From contig CALCTW010000124.1 of assembly GCA_937907055.1 (NCBI GenBank), positions 1 to 33,657 of the forward strand: a stretch of DNA of 33,657 bases. Direction: 5' to 3'. This document shows, piece after piece, positions 14,909 to 22,507 of this stretch. The stretch's first letter is position 1. Each line of letters starts with the position of its first letter. Both the position numbers and the translations under genes were made by a program. The stretch is from an uncultured Clostridia bacterium (GTDB lineage: Bacteria; Bacillota; Clostridia; Christensenellales; Aristaeellaceae). The notes below the pieces were generated by a model that did no database searches, was not told the DNA's origin, and saw only the letters and a list, made by a program, of their open reading frames with translations.

Positions 14909-15610
14909 TCACGAGTCCGCCCTTACACCGTTGTCCTGTTCCGGTCCGCGGCTCATGCGGCACCACATTACCCAACCGTAACAGGCGTTGAGCAGGTAAA
15001 TGGCCCACATGGCCGTCATGATGAGATCGCCGGCGATGATCCACATGATCACGGTGATCACATCCACGATGATCCACAGCAGCCATTGCTCACGGTAGCG
15101 GGCTACCATCAGGGCATTGGCGGCCAGAGAGAAAACGGTGCTCATGCTGTCCAGCAGCGTGGCGTTGCCGCCCAAAGCATCCAGGATGAACTTGTAGCCG
15201 ATCACCCCGGCGGCGCTCGATATGCCCCACAGGATCAGACCGCGGACACCCATGCGTTTGCCCTCCACCTGATCGTTTTCATTGCTGTAGTGCTTCTTCC
15301 ACACATACATGCCGATGAACTGCGTAGGCAGATAATAGAGCGCGTTCAGCATTACTTCGCCGTAATACTTATTCATGAGGGCGATGACGATGTAGGCCAG
15401 AATGTTGACAAATCCCCAGTAATACTGGCTTCTTTTGCCCCCGGCGCACAATACCACGCAGAACACGCCGAAGATGGCTGCCAGAGAATCGATGACAATA
15501 TACCAGACCGTCTGTTCTGTGTTGGTGAAGGCAAAATACAGCGTGAAGCCGATGATGCCCAGCACCTCCAGCCACTGGAAGGGGGTCATATATTTCTTCA
15601 GGCGTTCCAT
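14909..15610 (-). CDS. pnuC: Nicotinamide riboside transporter PnuC
   Basis: PnuC brings nicotinamide riboside through the membrane by facilitated diffusion, with phosphorylation by the kinase half of NadR trapping it inside. The 233-aa sequence has about seven hydrophobic segments. The PnuC features are YYWGFVNILAYIVIALMNKYYGEVMLNALYYLPTQFIG in the middle and W-x3-D in QWLLWIIVDVITVIMWI near the end. Its ATG overlaps the nadR stop by 13 bases, so the two are translationally coupled. It is the last gene of the operon. Confidence 0.95.
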   Translation of the reverse strand: MERLKKYMTPFQWLEVLGIIGFTLYFAFTNTEQTVWYIVIDSLAAIFGVFCVVLCAGGKRSQYYWGFVNILAYIVIALMNKYYGEVMLNALYYLPTQFIGMYVWKKHYSNENDQVEGKRMGVRGLILWGISSAAGVIGYKFILDALGGNATLLDSMSTVFSLAANALMVARYREQWLLWIIVDVITVIMWIIAGDLIMTAMWAIYLLNACYGWVMWCRMSRGPEQDNGVRADS

Positions 15611-16632
15611 GGCTTTTCCTCCATGAGCATGGTATCCACCAGGCGGATGGCTTCGCGGTACCTGTTTTCATAATCGCCGCTGATGGAGATCACCCGGCAG
15701 CCGTGCGCTTCATAAAGTGCTTTCAGCTTCGCGGAGTAGGCGGCGCGATCCTGAGCAATCACCTCGCTCCGGTCGCCGTCCTGTATAAAGTCCACATCGG
15801 GCTCCAGAAACAGGATCAGATCAAATCGGTTCAATCGCGCGATGGCTTCCGCGAGCGCCAGATTCCCTTCCTGCTCGGAACCGCCTAAAAAATGCAGATA
15901 GAACAGCGTGGTCAGGCAATCCGTATCCTCAAACAGCACGCGGTTGGCCTGACGGAGCAGGCGGGTCTATTTTGCTTTGTGCTCCAGCAGGATGTCGGTA
16001 AAATCCTCCGGGATCATCCAGCGGTCTGTACCGGAACGGGCGGAGATATCACGCCCCACTTCCTCCAGATAACAGGTGTTGTAGTAGCGCGCCAGATTGA
16101 CGGTCAGCGTGGATTTTCCCGTGCTCTCACTGCCCGCGATCAGCACACGGCGCGTAAAATACGGCTGCACAAACCGCGGCAGCATGTCAAGACAGGCTGC
16201 CGGATCCTTGCGGATCCGGGTGGAGGAGATGTCATCCCTCGGCAGGATCACCGGTTCAGCCTCCGGATAGCAGCGGGCCCAGGGGCTGTCCTTTCCGTAA
16301 TCGCTGCCGAAAAACACGGCATCGATGGGCTCGCCCGCGTATGCCTTGATCTTTTCGGCATCACGCATCCACATTTCTTCGGTATAAGCAGTCTTGGTGT
16401 CCGCTTCATCCTCCAATACGAACAATTCAACATGGGGCAGATGCGACACCGCCTCATATACCCAGCGGTAACGCTGACGGATGTCGATCTCATGCCGGTT
16501 GATCCCGTGACTGATGACAACGATCAGTCTCCGGCACCGGTTGGCCGCGGTCAGCAGACAGCGGACATGCCCCATGTGCAGCGGGTTAAAGCTGCCGCCG
16601 TACAGACCGCAGCGAAAACGCTGATCCTCCAT
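15598..16632 (-). CDS. nadR: NadR-like NMN adenylyltransferase / nicotinamide riboside kinase with in-frame TAG at codon 222
   Basis: The bifunctional salvage enzyme makes NMN from nicotinamide riboside (kinase), then NAD (adenylyltransferase). The N-terminal nucleotidyltransferase has GGSFNPLHMGH (HxGH at 19-22) and ISSTRIR. The kinase part opens with Walker A AGSESTGKST. After residue 221 (EHKAK) a TAG at 15967-15969 intervenes. The same frame then continues TRLLRQANRVLFEDTDCLTT, a conserved NadR kinase segment (compare ANKVAFIDTD in known NadRs), and runs on to TGA, for 344 codons in all, a normal length. GGAGGT is eight bases ahead of the ATG, seven bases after the AAA gene stop. The gene is either read through UAG or has an amber lesion inside the kinase domain. 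Confidence 0.85.
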
Positions 16633-16639
16633 GACGGGT

Positions 16640-17773
16640 TTACCTCCACATCTCCAGCCAGCGCGCGCGTTCGCTGTCCGGCTGCTTTTCATCTTTCAGG
16701 CCCAGCAGCGCGCGGTTGCGATTGATGAACTGATACACCTCGGGCGCGTCAAACTCACCCAGTGCCTGCTTGACCGCTGTCCTGTTCATGTCCATCAGCT
16801 GATGCAGGCCCATCATGGTAAATTCATCGTTGTTCAGCTTCAGCAGGGCTTCCACGACATGGCTCAGGGTCTTCTTCTGCTCTCCGGACAGCGGCGCGGT
16901 CTCCGGATGCTGCTTCAGGAAACTACATTTGGTGGTCAGACCGGTCACCAATGTGCGAAGCTGATCCGGCGCGTTCGGCGCTTTGATCTGTCCGTTCAGA
17001 TAGGCGTCCACGGAGATGGGACGCCGCTGTTTCATGCACCACTGGACGAACTGCCGTCCGACAGATTCGCCCACATTGCCGATGATCTTATTGGCGATGA
17101 CTGTTTTCCGTACATTGTCATCTGTTTTCAGGATCTGGCTCACACGATCCCACGAGCGGGGGGTGGCAAAGACCATGCTGTCACCTGCCTCGGCCTGATT
17201 GTGCAGGGCCTGCGGCTTGGAGGTCAGATATTCCACCACCCACGGATGGACACCGAAGGGGACAGCGTAGTCGTTTTTCCAGCATTCAAAGTCGACATCG
17301 ATATAATGGATCTCAAAGCGGTCCGCCAGCGGCCCGGCCAGACGGATGTACACACCGTCATCATCCTCGCGGTTGCCCAGCGCGACGACCAGTGTGCCCT
17401 CCGGCAAGTGATACTGGCCGATGCGGCGGTCCAGGATCAGCTGATAAGCGGCCACCTGTGTGCGTTTGGGGCAGGAGGTGATCTCATCCAGCAGCAGGAT
17501 GGTGCGCGGGCCGTCGCGTTTTTCATCTGGCAGGATATCGGGGGAGAGCCACACCGTTTTGGTGCGCTCCTGATTGGGATAGATCAGACCGCCGATCTCC
17601 ACCTCGCTCATCTGCGCCAGACGGATATCGATGACCTTGTAATCATACTTTTTGCCGATCTGCCGGATCAGCTGGGATTTGCCCACACCGGGCGCGCCCA
17701 GCCCCAGAATGGCATGGCGCAGACCGTGCGCGATATTGAATTCGATCGTTTCTCCGAATTCCTTGATATTCAT
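16640..17773 (-). CDS. MoxR-type AAA+ ATPase
   Basis: A 377-aa AAA+ ATPase of the kind that works with VWA-domain partners. Walker A is GAPGVGKS (residues 26-33) and Walker B is LLLDEI (93-98). A sensor-1-like VVALGNRED follows near 130 and an arginine-containing AGPLADRFEIHYIDVD is present. The C-terminal 150 residues are helical. The next gene upstream encodes a VWA protein, with a 12-base gap, a classical MoxR/VWA pairing thought to remodel or insert cofactors into target complexes. GGAGG lies seven bases upstream of the ATG. The target is unknown; radical SAM and NAD salvage genes in the same operon are suggestive only. Confidence 0.92.
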   Translation of the reverse strand: MNIKEFGETIEFNIAHGLRHAILGLGAPGVGKSQLIRQIGKKYDYKVIDIRLAQMSEVEIGGLIYPNQERTKTVWLSPDILPDEKRDGPRTILLLDEITSCPKRTQVAAYQLILDRRIGQYHLPEGTLVVALGNREDDDGVYIRLAGPLADRFEIHYIDVDFECWKNDYAVPFGVHPWVVEYLTSKPQALHNQAEAGDSMVFATPRSWDRVSQILKTDDNVRKTVIANKIIGNVGESVGRQFVQWCMKQRRPISVDAYLNGQIKAPNAPDQLRTLVTGLTTKCSFLKQHPETAPLSGEQKKTLSHVVEALLKLNNDEFTMMGLHQLMDMNRTAVKQALGEFDAPEVYQFINRNRALLGLKDEKQPDSERARWLEMWR

Positions 17774-17785
17774 GGAGGTTCCTCC

Positions 17786-19000
17786 TTACAGCGCGGCAAC
17801 TTTGCCGTACATTGAAAATGCATAGGGATCGTTTTTGGTTGACAGCACCATGACGGTCTTCTGCCGCAGCGCGCGAAGACAGCGAGGGTCTTTCAGTTGA
17901 CCGAAACAACCATCGGTGAGGATGATCACCACTTCGGGCTTCAGTTTCTGATCGGAAATATAGCGGTATACGCAGTTGATATCGGTGCCGCCGGTGTGAC
18001 GGGGAACGCATTCCTTCAATTTCTTTTCAGAATCGATACGCGTGTAAACGTCATCCACCGCGGTTTGCCAGTAGGCGATGTTCATCGTACAGCGGAAATC
18101 GTGCAGCAGATGCCACAGCTCATTGAGGAAGCGGTCCATCTCCTGCTTGCTGATGGAACCGGAGCTGTCCACAAAGGCCCACACCTCGCCCAGCGTTTCA
18201 TTCTCGCTGCGGCAGTGCCCGGGCAGCAGCAGATCCATGTGGATATATTTGCGTTCCGGGGTCGCCCAGGAACTGTCGCTGTCGTCCTCGTATTCCTGCA
18301 GCATATTTTTCAGCAGAATACGCCATGGCAGCGGTTTGCGGATGGTGATCTCCATCAGTTCCTTCGGGATCGTGCAGGAGCCGATCCCCGGAACGGCGGA
18401 CTTCTGATAGTTCCCCATGGCCTGACGGAGGATCTCCATCAGCTCCGGGCTGATCTGAACGGTTTCTTCTTCTGAAGGCAGATCATTTGGCTTTTCTGCC
18501 TCACCGATGACCGGATCCGCATGCCAGACACGCCGGATGATGAAGCGTATTTTATGATCTTTGCTCTTTTTTCTGTTCAGCTCCGCCAGTTCTTCATAAT
18601 AGTCATCCGCGGAGCGGTGATAGCGTCTTTCGGTGAACAGGCCGTTATCCGGCTTTTCAAAGGGCAGCCCGCGCGCCGTCATTTCCGGGATCATATCCTC
18701 CAGCATCCGGTTGACCACCAGATCACAGGCGGCATTCCACAGATCCGGGCGCTTCTTCCCGCTGCGCTTACCATGCTGCAGCAGGATGTGGAATAACTCA
18801 TGCATCAGCACAAAATTCTGCTGTCCCGCGCGCATTTTTCCGAGGAAATCCGGATTATAGCGCACCTGGAGGCCGTTGGTCTGCGCGGTGGGGATCGTAT
18901 TATCCGAAATGAAGGGAACGCGGCTGATGATCTCGCCGTAATAAGGCATTTCCAGCAGCATGGTCATGCGGAACCGCTGCACATTTTCATCGACTGACAT
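17786..19000 (-). CDS. DUF2201-type metallopeptidase-like / VWA-domain protein
   Basis: A 404-aa protein with two parts. The N-terminal region carries HELFH (67-71) in VLMHELFHILLQH, an HExxH zinc-metalloprotease-like signature of the DUF2201 N-terminal domain. The C-terminal VWA domain has a complete MIDAS: DSSGS (278-282), Thr in HTGGTD (about 336-340) and LTDG (361-364). It is the natural partner of the MoxR-type ATPase encoded next. GGGAGGA is four bases ahead of ATG 19000 (MSVDENVQRF). Upstream in-frame sequence is rejected as it lies in the radical SAM gene. The real overlap with that gene is 14 bases. Whether the peptidase site is active is not known. Confidence 0.88.
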   Translation of the reverse strand: MSVDENVQRFRMTMLLEMPYYGEIISRVPFISDNTIPTAQTNGLQVRYNPDFLGKMRAGQQNFVLMHELFHILLQHGKRSGKKRPDLWNAACDLVVNRMLEDMIPEMTARGLPFEKPDNGLFTERRYHRSADDYYEELAELNRKKSKDHKIRFIIRRVWHADPVIGEAEKPNDLPSEEETVQISPELMEILRQAMGNYQKSAVPGIGSCTIPKELMEITIRKPLPWRILLKNMLQEYEDDSDSSWATPERKYIHMDLLLPGHCRSENETLGEVWAFVDSSGSISKQEMDRFLNELWHLLHDFRCTMNIAYWQTAVDDVYTRIDSEKKLKECVPRHTGGTDINCVYRYISDQKLKPEVVIILTDGCFGQLKDPRCLRALRQKTVMVLSTKNDPYAFSMYGKVAAL

Positions 19001-19976
19001 CGTTCCTCCCTTCCGGCTCGAACAGGATCTCTCCTCCGAAGCCTGCCCGCAGGATATTGTCCGCTCCGTATACCAGCCCGCGCACATAAGACGGGCCGCC
19101 GGGATTATTGGAGCGACCGTAGAATTCGACTACACGGCCGCTTTGCGTGACGGCCATGCCATCCTGACAGCGGCAGGTGTCCTGCTCAAAATAGCCGCGG
19201 GTGAAGAGCAGGTCCGGGTCATCCGGTCGGATGACATCGCGGAAATCCACCCGCTGCGCCCTTGTAAAATCATTGACCGGTGTGGGCGTGATGAAGGCGG
19301 CGAGGGGAGAGCCGAGCGAGGCGGCAAAATCGAGCTGCCGCTTGAAGGCCTCGTGCGTGCCCACCCAGTCGCGCAGAAGCAGGCAGTTCAGCGCGTACAG
19401 GTTTTCCGCGTCCGCTTCGGACATCAGTTCCTTCAGTTCAGCGGCTGAGGGGACGCGGATGCCGAACAACTCCTGATTTCGCCTGTCATCCCAGTGATGA
19501 CGGCTGATGCGGAAGCGATCCAGATCCGACAGGTGCCTGAGTTCCGGCACGCGATTCAGGTTGATGCCGTTGCTGGTCACGCCCACCATCAGATCGGTGC
19601 CGAAGATCTCATAGATCAGGCACAGCGCTTCGTCCAGCAGGGCAGGTTCCGACATGGGCTCGCCGCCGCTGACGGCGATGTAATTGAGGGCATCCTGCGC
19701 TTTTAAGGCGCGAAGTACTTTTTCAAGCTGCTTCAGATCCACTTTCTGCCGCGCGGAATGATCACCCGCGATGCAGAAGGGGCACCGGGCCGGGCACCAC
19801 GATGTGAGCAGCAGGGTCAGCATCAGCTGAGACGGAACAGAGCGGGGCTCATAGTGGATGCCGTCGCAGGAGCATTGCACGTTCCGCACCGTCAGCGGAT
19901 GCCCCAGCACATCCATCGTGCGCAGCAGCGGCAGCGTTTCCCCGTTACAGGAGAGACATGAGCAGGTATTTTTCAT
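18987..19976 (-). CDS. Radical SAM protein with extra cysteines
   Basis: A 329-aa radical SAM enzyme. The cluster motif is CPARCPFC (CxxxCxxC, Cys61, Cys65, Cys68), followed by VSGGEPMSE (SAM-binding GGE) and VGVTSNGINL. Additional cysteines precede it (Cys5, Cys7, Cys10 in CSCLSC, and Cys35/Cys37), and CRC lies late in the protein, so a second metal or iron-sulfur site is possible. The start at ATG 19976 has GGAGGG six bases upstream; an upstream in-frame start is rejected. It overlaps both the preceding gene (32 bases) and the following VWA gene (14 bases). The reaction is not assigned. Peptide modification or cofactor maturation is possible given the MoxR/VWA neighbours. Confidence 0.88.
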   Translation of the reverse strand: MKNTCSCLSCNGETLPLLRTMDVLGHPLTVRNVQCSCDGIHYEPRSVPSQLMLTLLLTSWCPARCPFCIAGDHSARQKVDLKQLEKVLRALKAQDALNYIAVSGGEPMSEPALLDEALCLIYEIFGTDLMVGVTSNGINLNRVPELRHLSDLDRFRISRHHWDDRRNQELFGIRVPSAAELKELMSEADAENLYALNCLLLRDWVGTHEAFKRQLDFAASLGSPLAAFITPTPVNDFTRAQRVDFRDVIRPDDPDLLFTRGYFEQDTCRCQDGMAVTQSGRVVEFYGRSNNPGGPSYVRGLVYGADNILRAGFGGEILFEPEGRNDVSR

Positions 19977-20916
19977 ATACGCCCTCCGTGACCGCGCGGT
20001 CGGAAACAAAACCTTTTTCAGAAAACACGCCCATCTCCCGGCGATGATACGGACACAGATAGCTTAACGCTTCCTGACTGTACAGGTCGTTCAGACAGGC
20101 GATGTAATACTGTGTATCCTGATAAAAGACCGGGATCATCCGGATGAAACTGAAGTATTCGACCACAAAACGCATGCAGACCAGCACCTCATTGGTCGCC
20201 GTGTTGACGATGGGAGCATCCGATACGATGACGATGCCGGGGTAAGCGGACGGATGATTGTATCGCTTGTTGTCTGAGAGATCATAGGTGGCGCGCAGGA
20301 CGGCATCGGCAGCCTTTTCCGCCTGAGGATGAAACAGAGGGCTGCGGCCGGAACGGGCCAGTTCTGCCATGTGTTCCGCCGGAATGTACTTTGTCTGACC
20401 GCCCCTGCGGATGCCGAGGACGGGCTGAGGACGCAGCAGGTCTGCTTTATGACGGAGATATTCAAGGCCGGGCTGGCTGTGGATGAGCAGATCGGCATCC
20501 TCGGGCAGCCATTTCAGGTGCTGACGCTCAAGCTGCGGCGCTTCCAGCCCCAGATCCTGAAAGCTGCCGGTATACAGCATGCGCCCATCAGAGCAGGGGA
20601 TGGAATTGCCGCATACGCGGTTCCATTCGCCGAGGGAAAAACGCCGCCAGAGCCGGATGGCGGTATGGGGCTGCATGCGCGTCTGATAAAAGCATCGCAG
20701 CGTGGTAGGCAGCTCGAAAAGAAGTGCTTCATGCCTTCCCATCGTTTCGATGCCTTCTTCCACCACCAGCTCCAGGTGCGTTTTGTCGGCGGCTTGTTCT
20801 CCCACATGACGGATAGGGCGTCCGTCTTCGGCGCGCGCCGGGATCCGGTTATTGCCTTTGCGCAGATTGATCAGAACGAGCGTGTCATCCGCGATCAGCA
20901 TGGGTTCGTTTATCAT
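19945..20916 (-). CDS. Protein of unknown function in the radical SAM/MoxR operon
   Basis: A 323-aa soluble protein I do not recognise. It has no signal peptide or membrane segment. The N-terminal third alternates strands and helices (LVLINLRKGNNRIPARA). The middle has LLIHSQPGLEYLRHK and a basic GIRRGGQTKYIPAEHMAEL. The C-terminal part contains PGIVIVSDAPIVNTATNEV and aromatic stretches rich in Tyr. GAGGAGGG precedes the ATG, eleven bases after the preceding stop. Its 3' end overlaps the radical SAM start by 32 bases, suggesting the two products are made together and may interact. Confidence 0.82.
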   Translation of the reverse strand: MINEPMLIADDTLVLINLRKGNNRIPARAEDGRPIRHVGEQAADKTHLELVVEEGIETMGRHEALLFELPTTLRCFYQTRMQPHTAIRLWRRFSLGEWNRVCGNSIPCSDGRMLYTGSFQDLGLEAPQLERQHLKWLPEDADLLIHSQPGLEYLRHKADLLRPQPVLGIRRGGQTKYIPAEHMAELARSGRSPLFHPQAEKAADAVLRATYDLSDNKRYNHPSAYPGIVIVSDAPIVNTATNEVLVCMRFVVEYFSFIRMIPVFYQDTQYYIACLNDLYSQEALSYLCPYHRREMGVFSEKGFVSDRAVTEGVYEKYLLMSLL

Positions 20917-20927
20917 TTTGTCCCTCC

Positions 20928-21212
20928 TCAGCGGCAGCCGCGGTGCGCGTCATCGATCGCGCGCTGGTTTCTGCCGTGCCGGATGATGCCGTCCAGATCA
21001 TTGCGGGACAGGGGATCGGAACCGGGCCGGGCCAGATCGGTCAATTCATAGTTCTGATTAAGGTCGCTCACCAGCTTGATGAGGGAGGGATCCGCGTGCT
21101 GACGGGTCAGGACAGATCTCATTGTGCCGAGCGCGGAACCGATGCGGTATTTGTCGCCGTCACACATCCGGCGTATCTGATCGATGAAACGGATGAGCTC
21201 TTCTTCAGTCAT
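20928..21212 (-). CDS. Small protein of unknown function (94 aa)
   Basis: A charged, mostly helical protein: MTEEELIRFIDQIRRMCDGDKYRIGSALGTMR and so on, ending DLDGIIRHGRNQRAIDDAHRGC-R with many Arg and Asp. ATG 21212 has GAGGAGG six bases upstream, and the in-frame extension to 21368 is rejected because it lies in the previous gene. It sits 13 bases after the membrane-protein stop and 11 bases before the 323-aa gene, so it is part of the operon. No family recognised. Confidence 0.78.
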   Translation of the reverse strand: MTEEELIRFIDQIRRMCDGDKYRIGSALGTMRSVLTRQHADPSLIKLVSDLNQNYELTDLARPGSDPLSRNDLDGIIRHGRNQRAIDDAHRGCR

Positions 21213-21225
21213 GCGATTCCTCCTC

Positions 21226-22275
21226 TCAAACCTTTTCGGAAAGCACGGCCAGCACCGGCTCAAAGATATCCGGTGTTTCAAAAGCACGGGCGTAGAAACG
21301 GAAGGCCTTCCACGCGGCAAGCGCGTCCTGCGGGGAAGTGCCGAACATGGTGTGCCGAAGCTCGGCATGATCCATGCCCTTCACGAGGCTCGTCATGCTC
21401 TCCTTCAGCTGCTGCATGGCTTCGTAGGCTTCCGCGCCGCTCGCAGCATGCACAAGACGATCGCCCGGGAAGCCGGGATAGCAGAGTGTGACCAGACGGG
21501 GAATGGCTTTCCCAACGGCATCCAGCAGCATCTTCTGCCCCTCTGATGTGTAAAGCCGATCCGGCTCCGGCGGAAGCAGCGCGGCTTCGTCATCGATCAT
21601 GGCGTACAATTCCGTCTGATCCTTGGCGTTTTTAAGATCCTTCTGAATATCCTTCCGATCCGCGGGAGATGCCTTGCCGATCTGTTCCGCCAGGGCAGCC
21701 ATTTCATGCTCGCGTTTTTCCAGGGGGTCGGGCGGCGCTGCCTGCGCGGGCGAAACTTTCGCGGAAACAGGCGCGGCGGCACGCGGCACGGGTGAAGGCG
21801 ATGCAGAACTGCTCTGCGCGCGCGGCTGTGCAGAAGCGGAAGGCGCGGCAGGCGCGGCCGGAGCAGGGATCCGCGCGACGGCGGGATTGGTATTCGGAGC
21901 TTCTTTTTTGGGTGACGAAAGCTTGCGCTTCAGCAAGCGCTGCAGCCGTGACATCAGAAAACTGAACAACAGCGACGCGGCGCTGAAGATGAGCAGCGTG
22001 AGCGTACCTTCCTTCGCGCTGCCGGTGATGGCAACAATGAGTGAAATGACCGCGTCCCGGATACCGAAAAAGATGAGTACCCTCACGCTGTCAATCAGAA
22101 AAAGCAGCCAGGAACGACAGGAAGCGTAATGCATGGCGGCCGCGATAAGCAGAAAAACCAGACCCACGATCAGCCCGGTGAACATTCCCTGTGTGATCGA
22201 GAGCTACGAGATCATCAGGGCAATAACCAGCATAGCGATCGCAAGTCCCCGGGAAGAGTTATTATGACCCGACAT
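21226..22275 (-). CDS. Multi-pass membrane protein with Ala/Pro linker and in-frame TAG at codon 24; first gene of the operon
   Basis: Reading from ATG 22275 gives MSGHNNSSRGLAIAMLVIAL, two more residues and Ser, then a TAG (22204-22206). The same frame continues LSITQGMFTGLIVGLVFLLIAAAM and on to TGA, 349 codons in all. A strong ribosome site (GGCGGTGAT, 22279-22287) serves this start. The ATG after the TAG (22185) has no usable one and would lose the first helix. Four hydrophobic helices (about residues 10-30, 32-52, 57-85, 92-110) are followed by an Ala/Pro/Ser linker and a soluble helical C-terminal domain of about 170 residues. I do not recognise the family. It is probably the membrane anchor of the system encoded downstream. 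Confidence 0.75.
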
Positions 22276-22278
22276 ATC

Positions 22279-22287
22279 ATCACCGCC
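22279..22287 (-). promoter_or_regulatory. Ribosome binding site that fixes the membrane-protein start
   Basis: GGCGGTGAT matches eight of nine positions of the GGAGGTGAT anti-SD complement, seven bases (from GGCGG) before ATG 22275. It is the only good site nearby and lies upstream of the in-frame TAG, which supports translation beginning before that codon. Confidence 0.6.
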
Positions 22288-22290
22288 CAT

Positions 22291-22507
22291 AGTATGGGAT
22301 TATTATCATATCAGCACAGACAGAAAGCATTATCACAGACTCTTATCATATCATAAATTCCGTTTGGATTGCAAGGATCCACGGGGGATTTGCTGACGGG
22401 GACACGCGCGCACTTTGAGCAAGAACATGAAAGCCTGACCGGAAGATCGGTCAGGCTTTTTGAATGGGATCAGCGGCAGCGGAGCGGGAGAGATCCGCCT
22501 TTGCCGC
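22291..22507. other. 217-nt intergenic region between divergently placed operon start and MFS gene end
   Basis: It should hold the promoter of the eight-gene operon on the minus strand. A candidate -10 TATGAT/GATAAT region lies at about 22300-22335 in AT-rich sequence, but no convincing -35 box was found. TTATCATATCA occurs twice (about 22304 and 22343), a possible regulator site. The terminator at 22430-22461 is described separately. No gene seen. Confidence 0.4.
22430..22461. terminator. Terminator after the MFS transporter gene
   Basis: A 12-bp perfect stem (22430-22441 with 22448-22459) with a six-base loop. The T-run is better on the plus strand (TTTTT) than on the minus strand, but the only gene ending nearby is the minus-strand MFS gene, so it probably works for that operon. 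Confidence 0.75.

Noticed and set aside
15598..15939. Separate small gene downstream of a truncated nadR
   Set aside because: It is in the same frame as nadR, begins at an internal GTG with no ribosome site, and carries the conserved continuation of the NadR kinase domain, so it is part of nadR.
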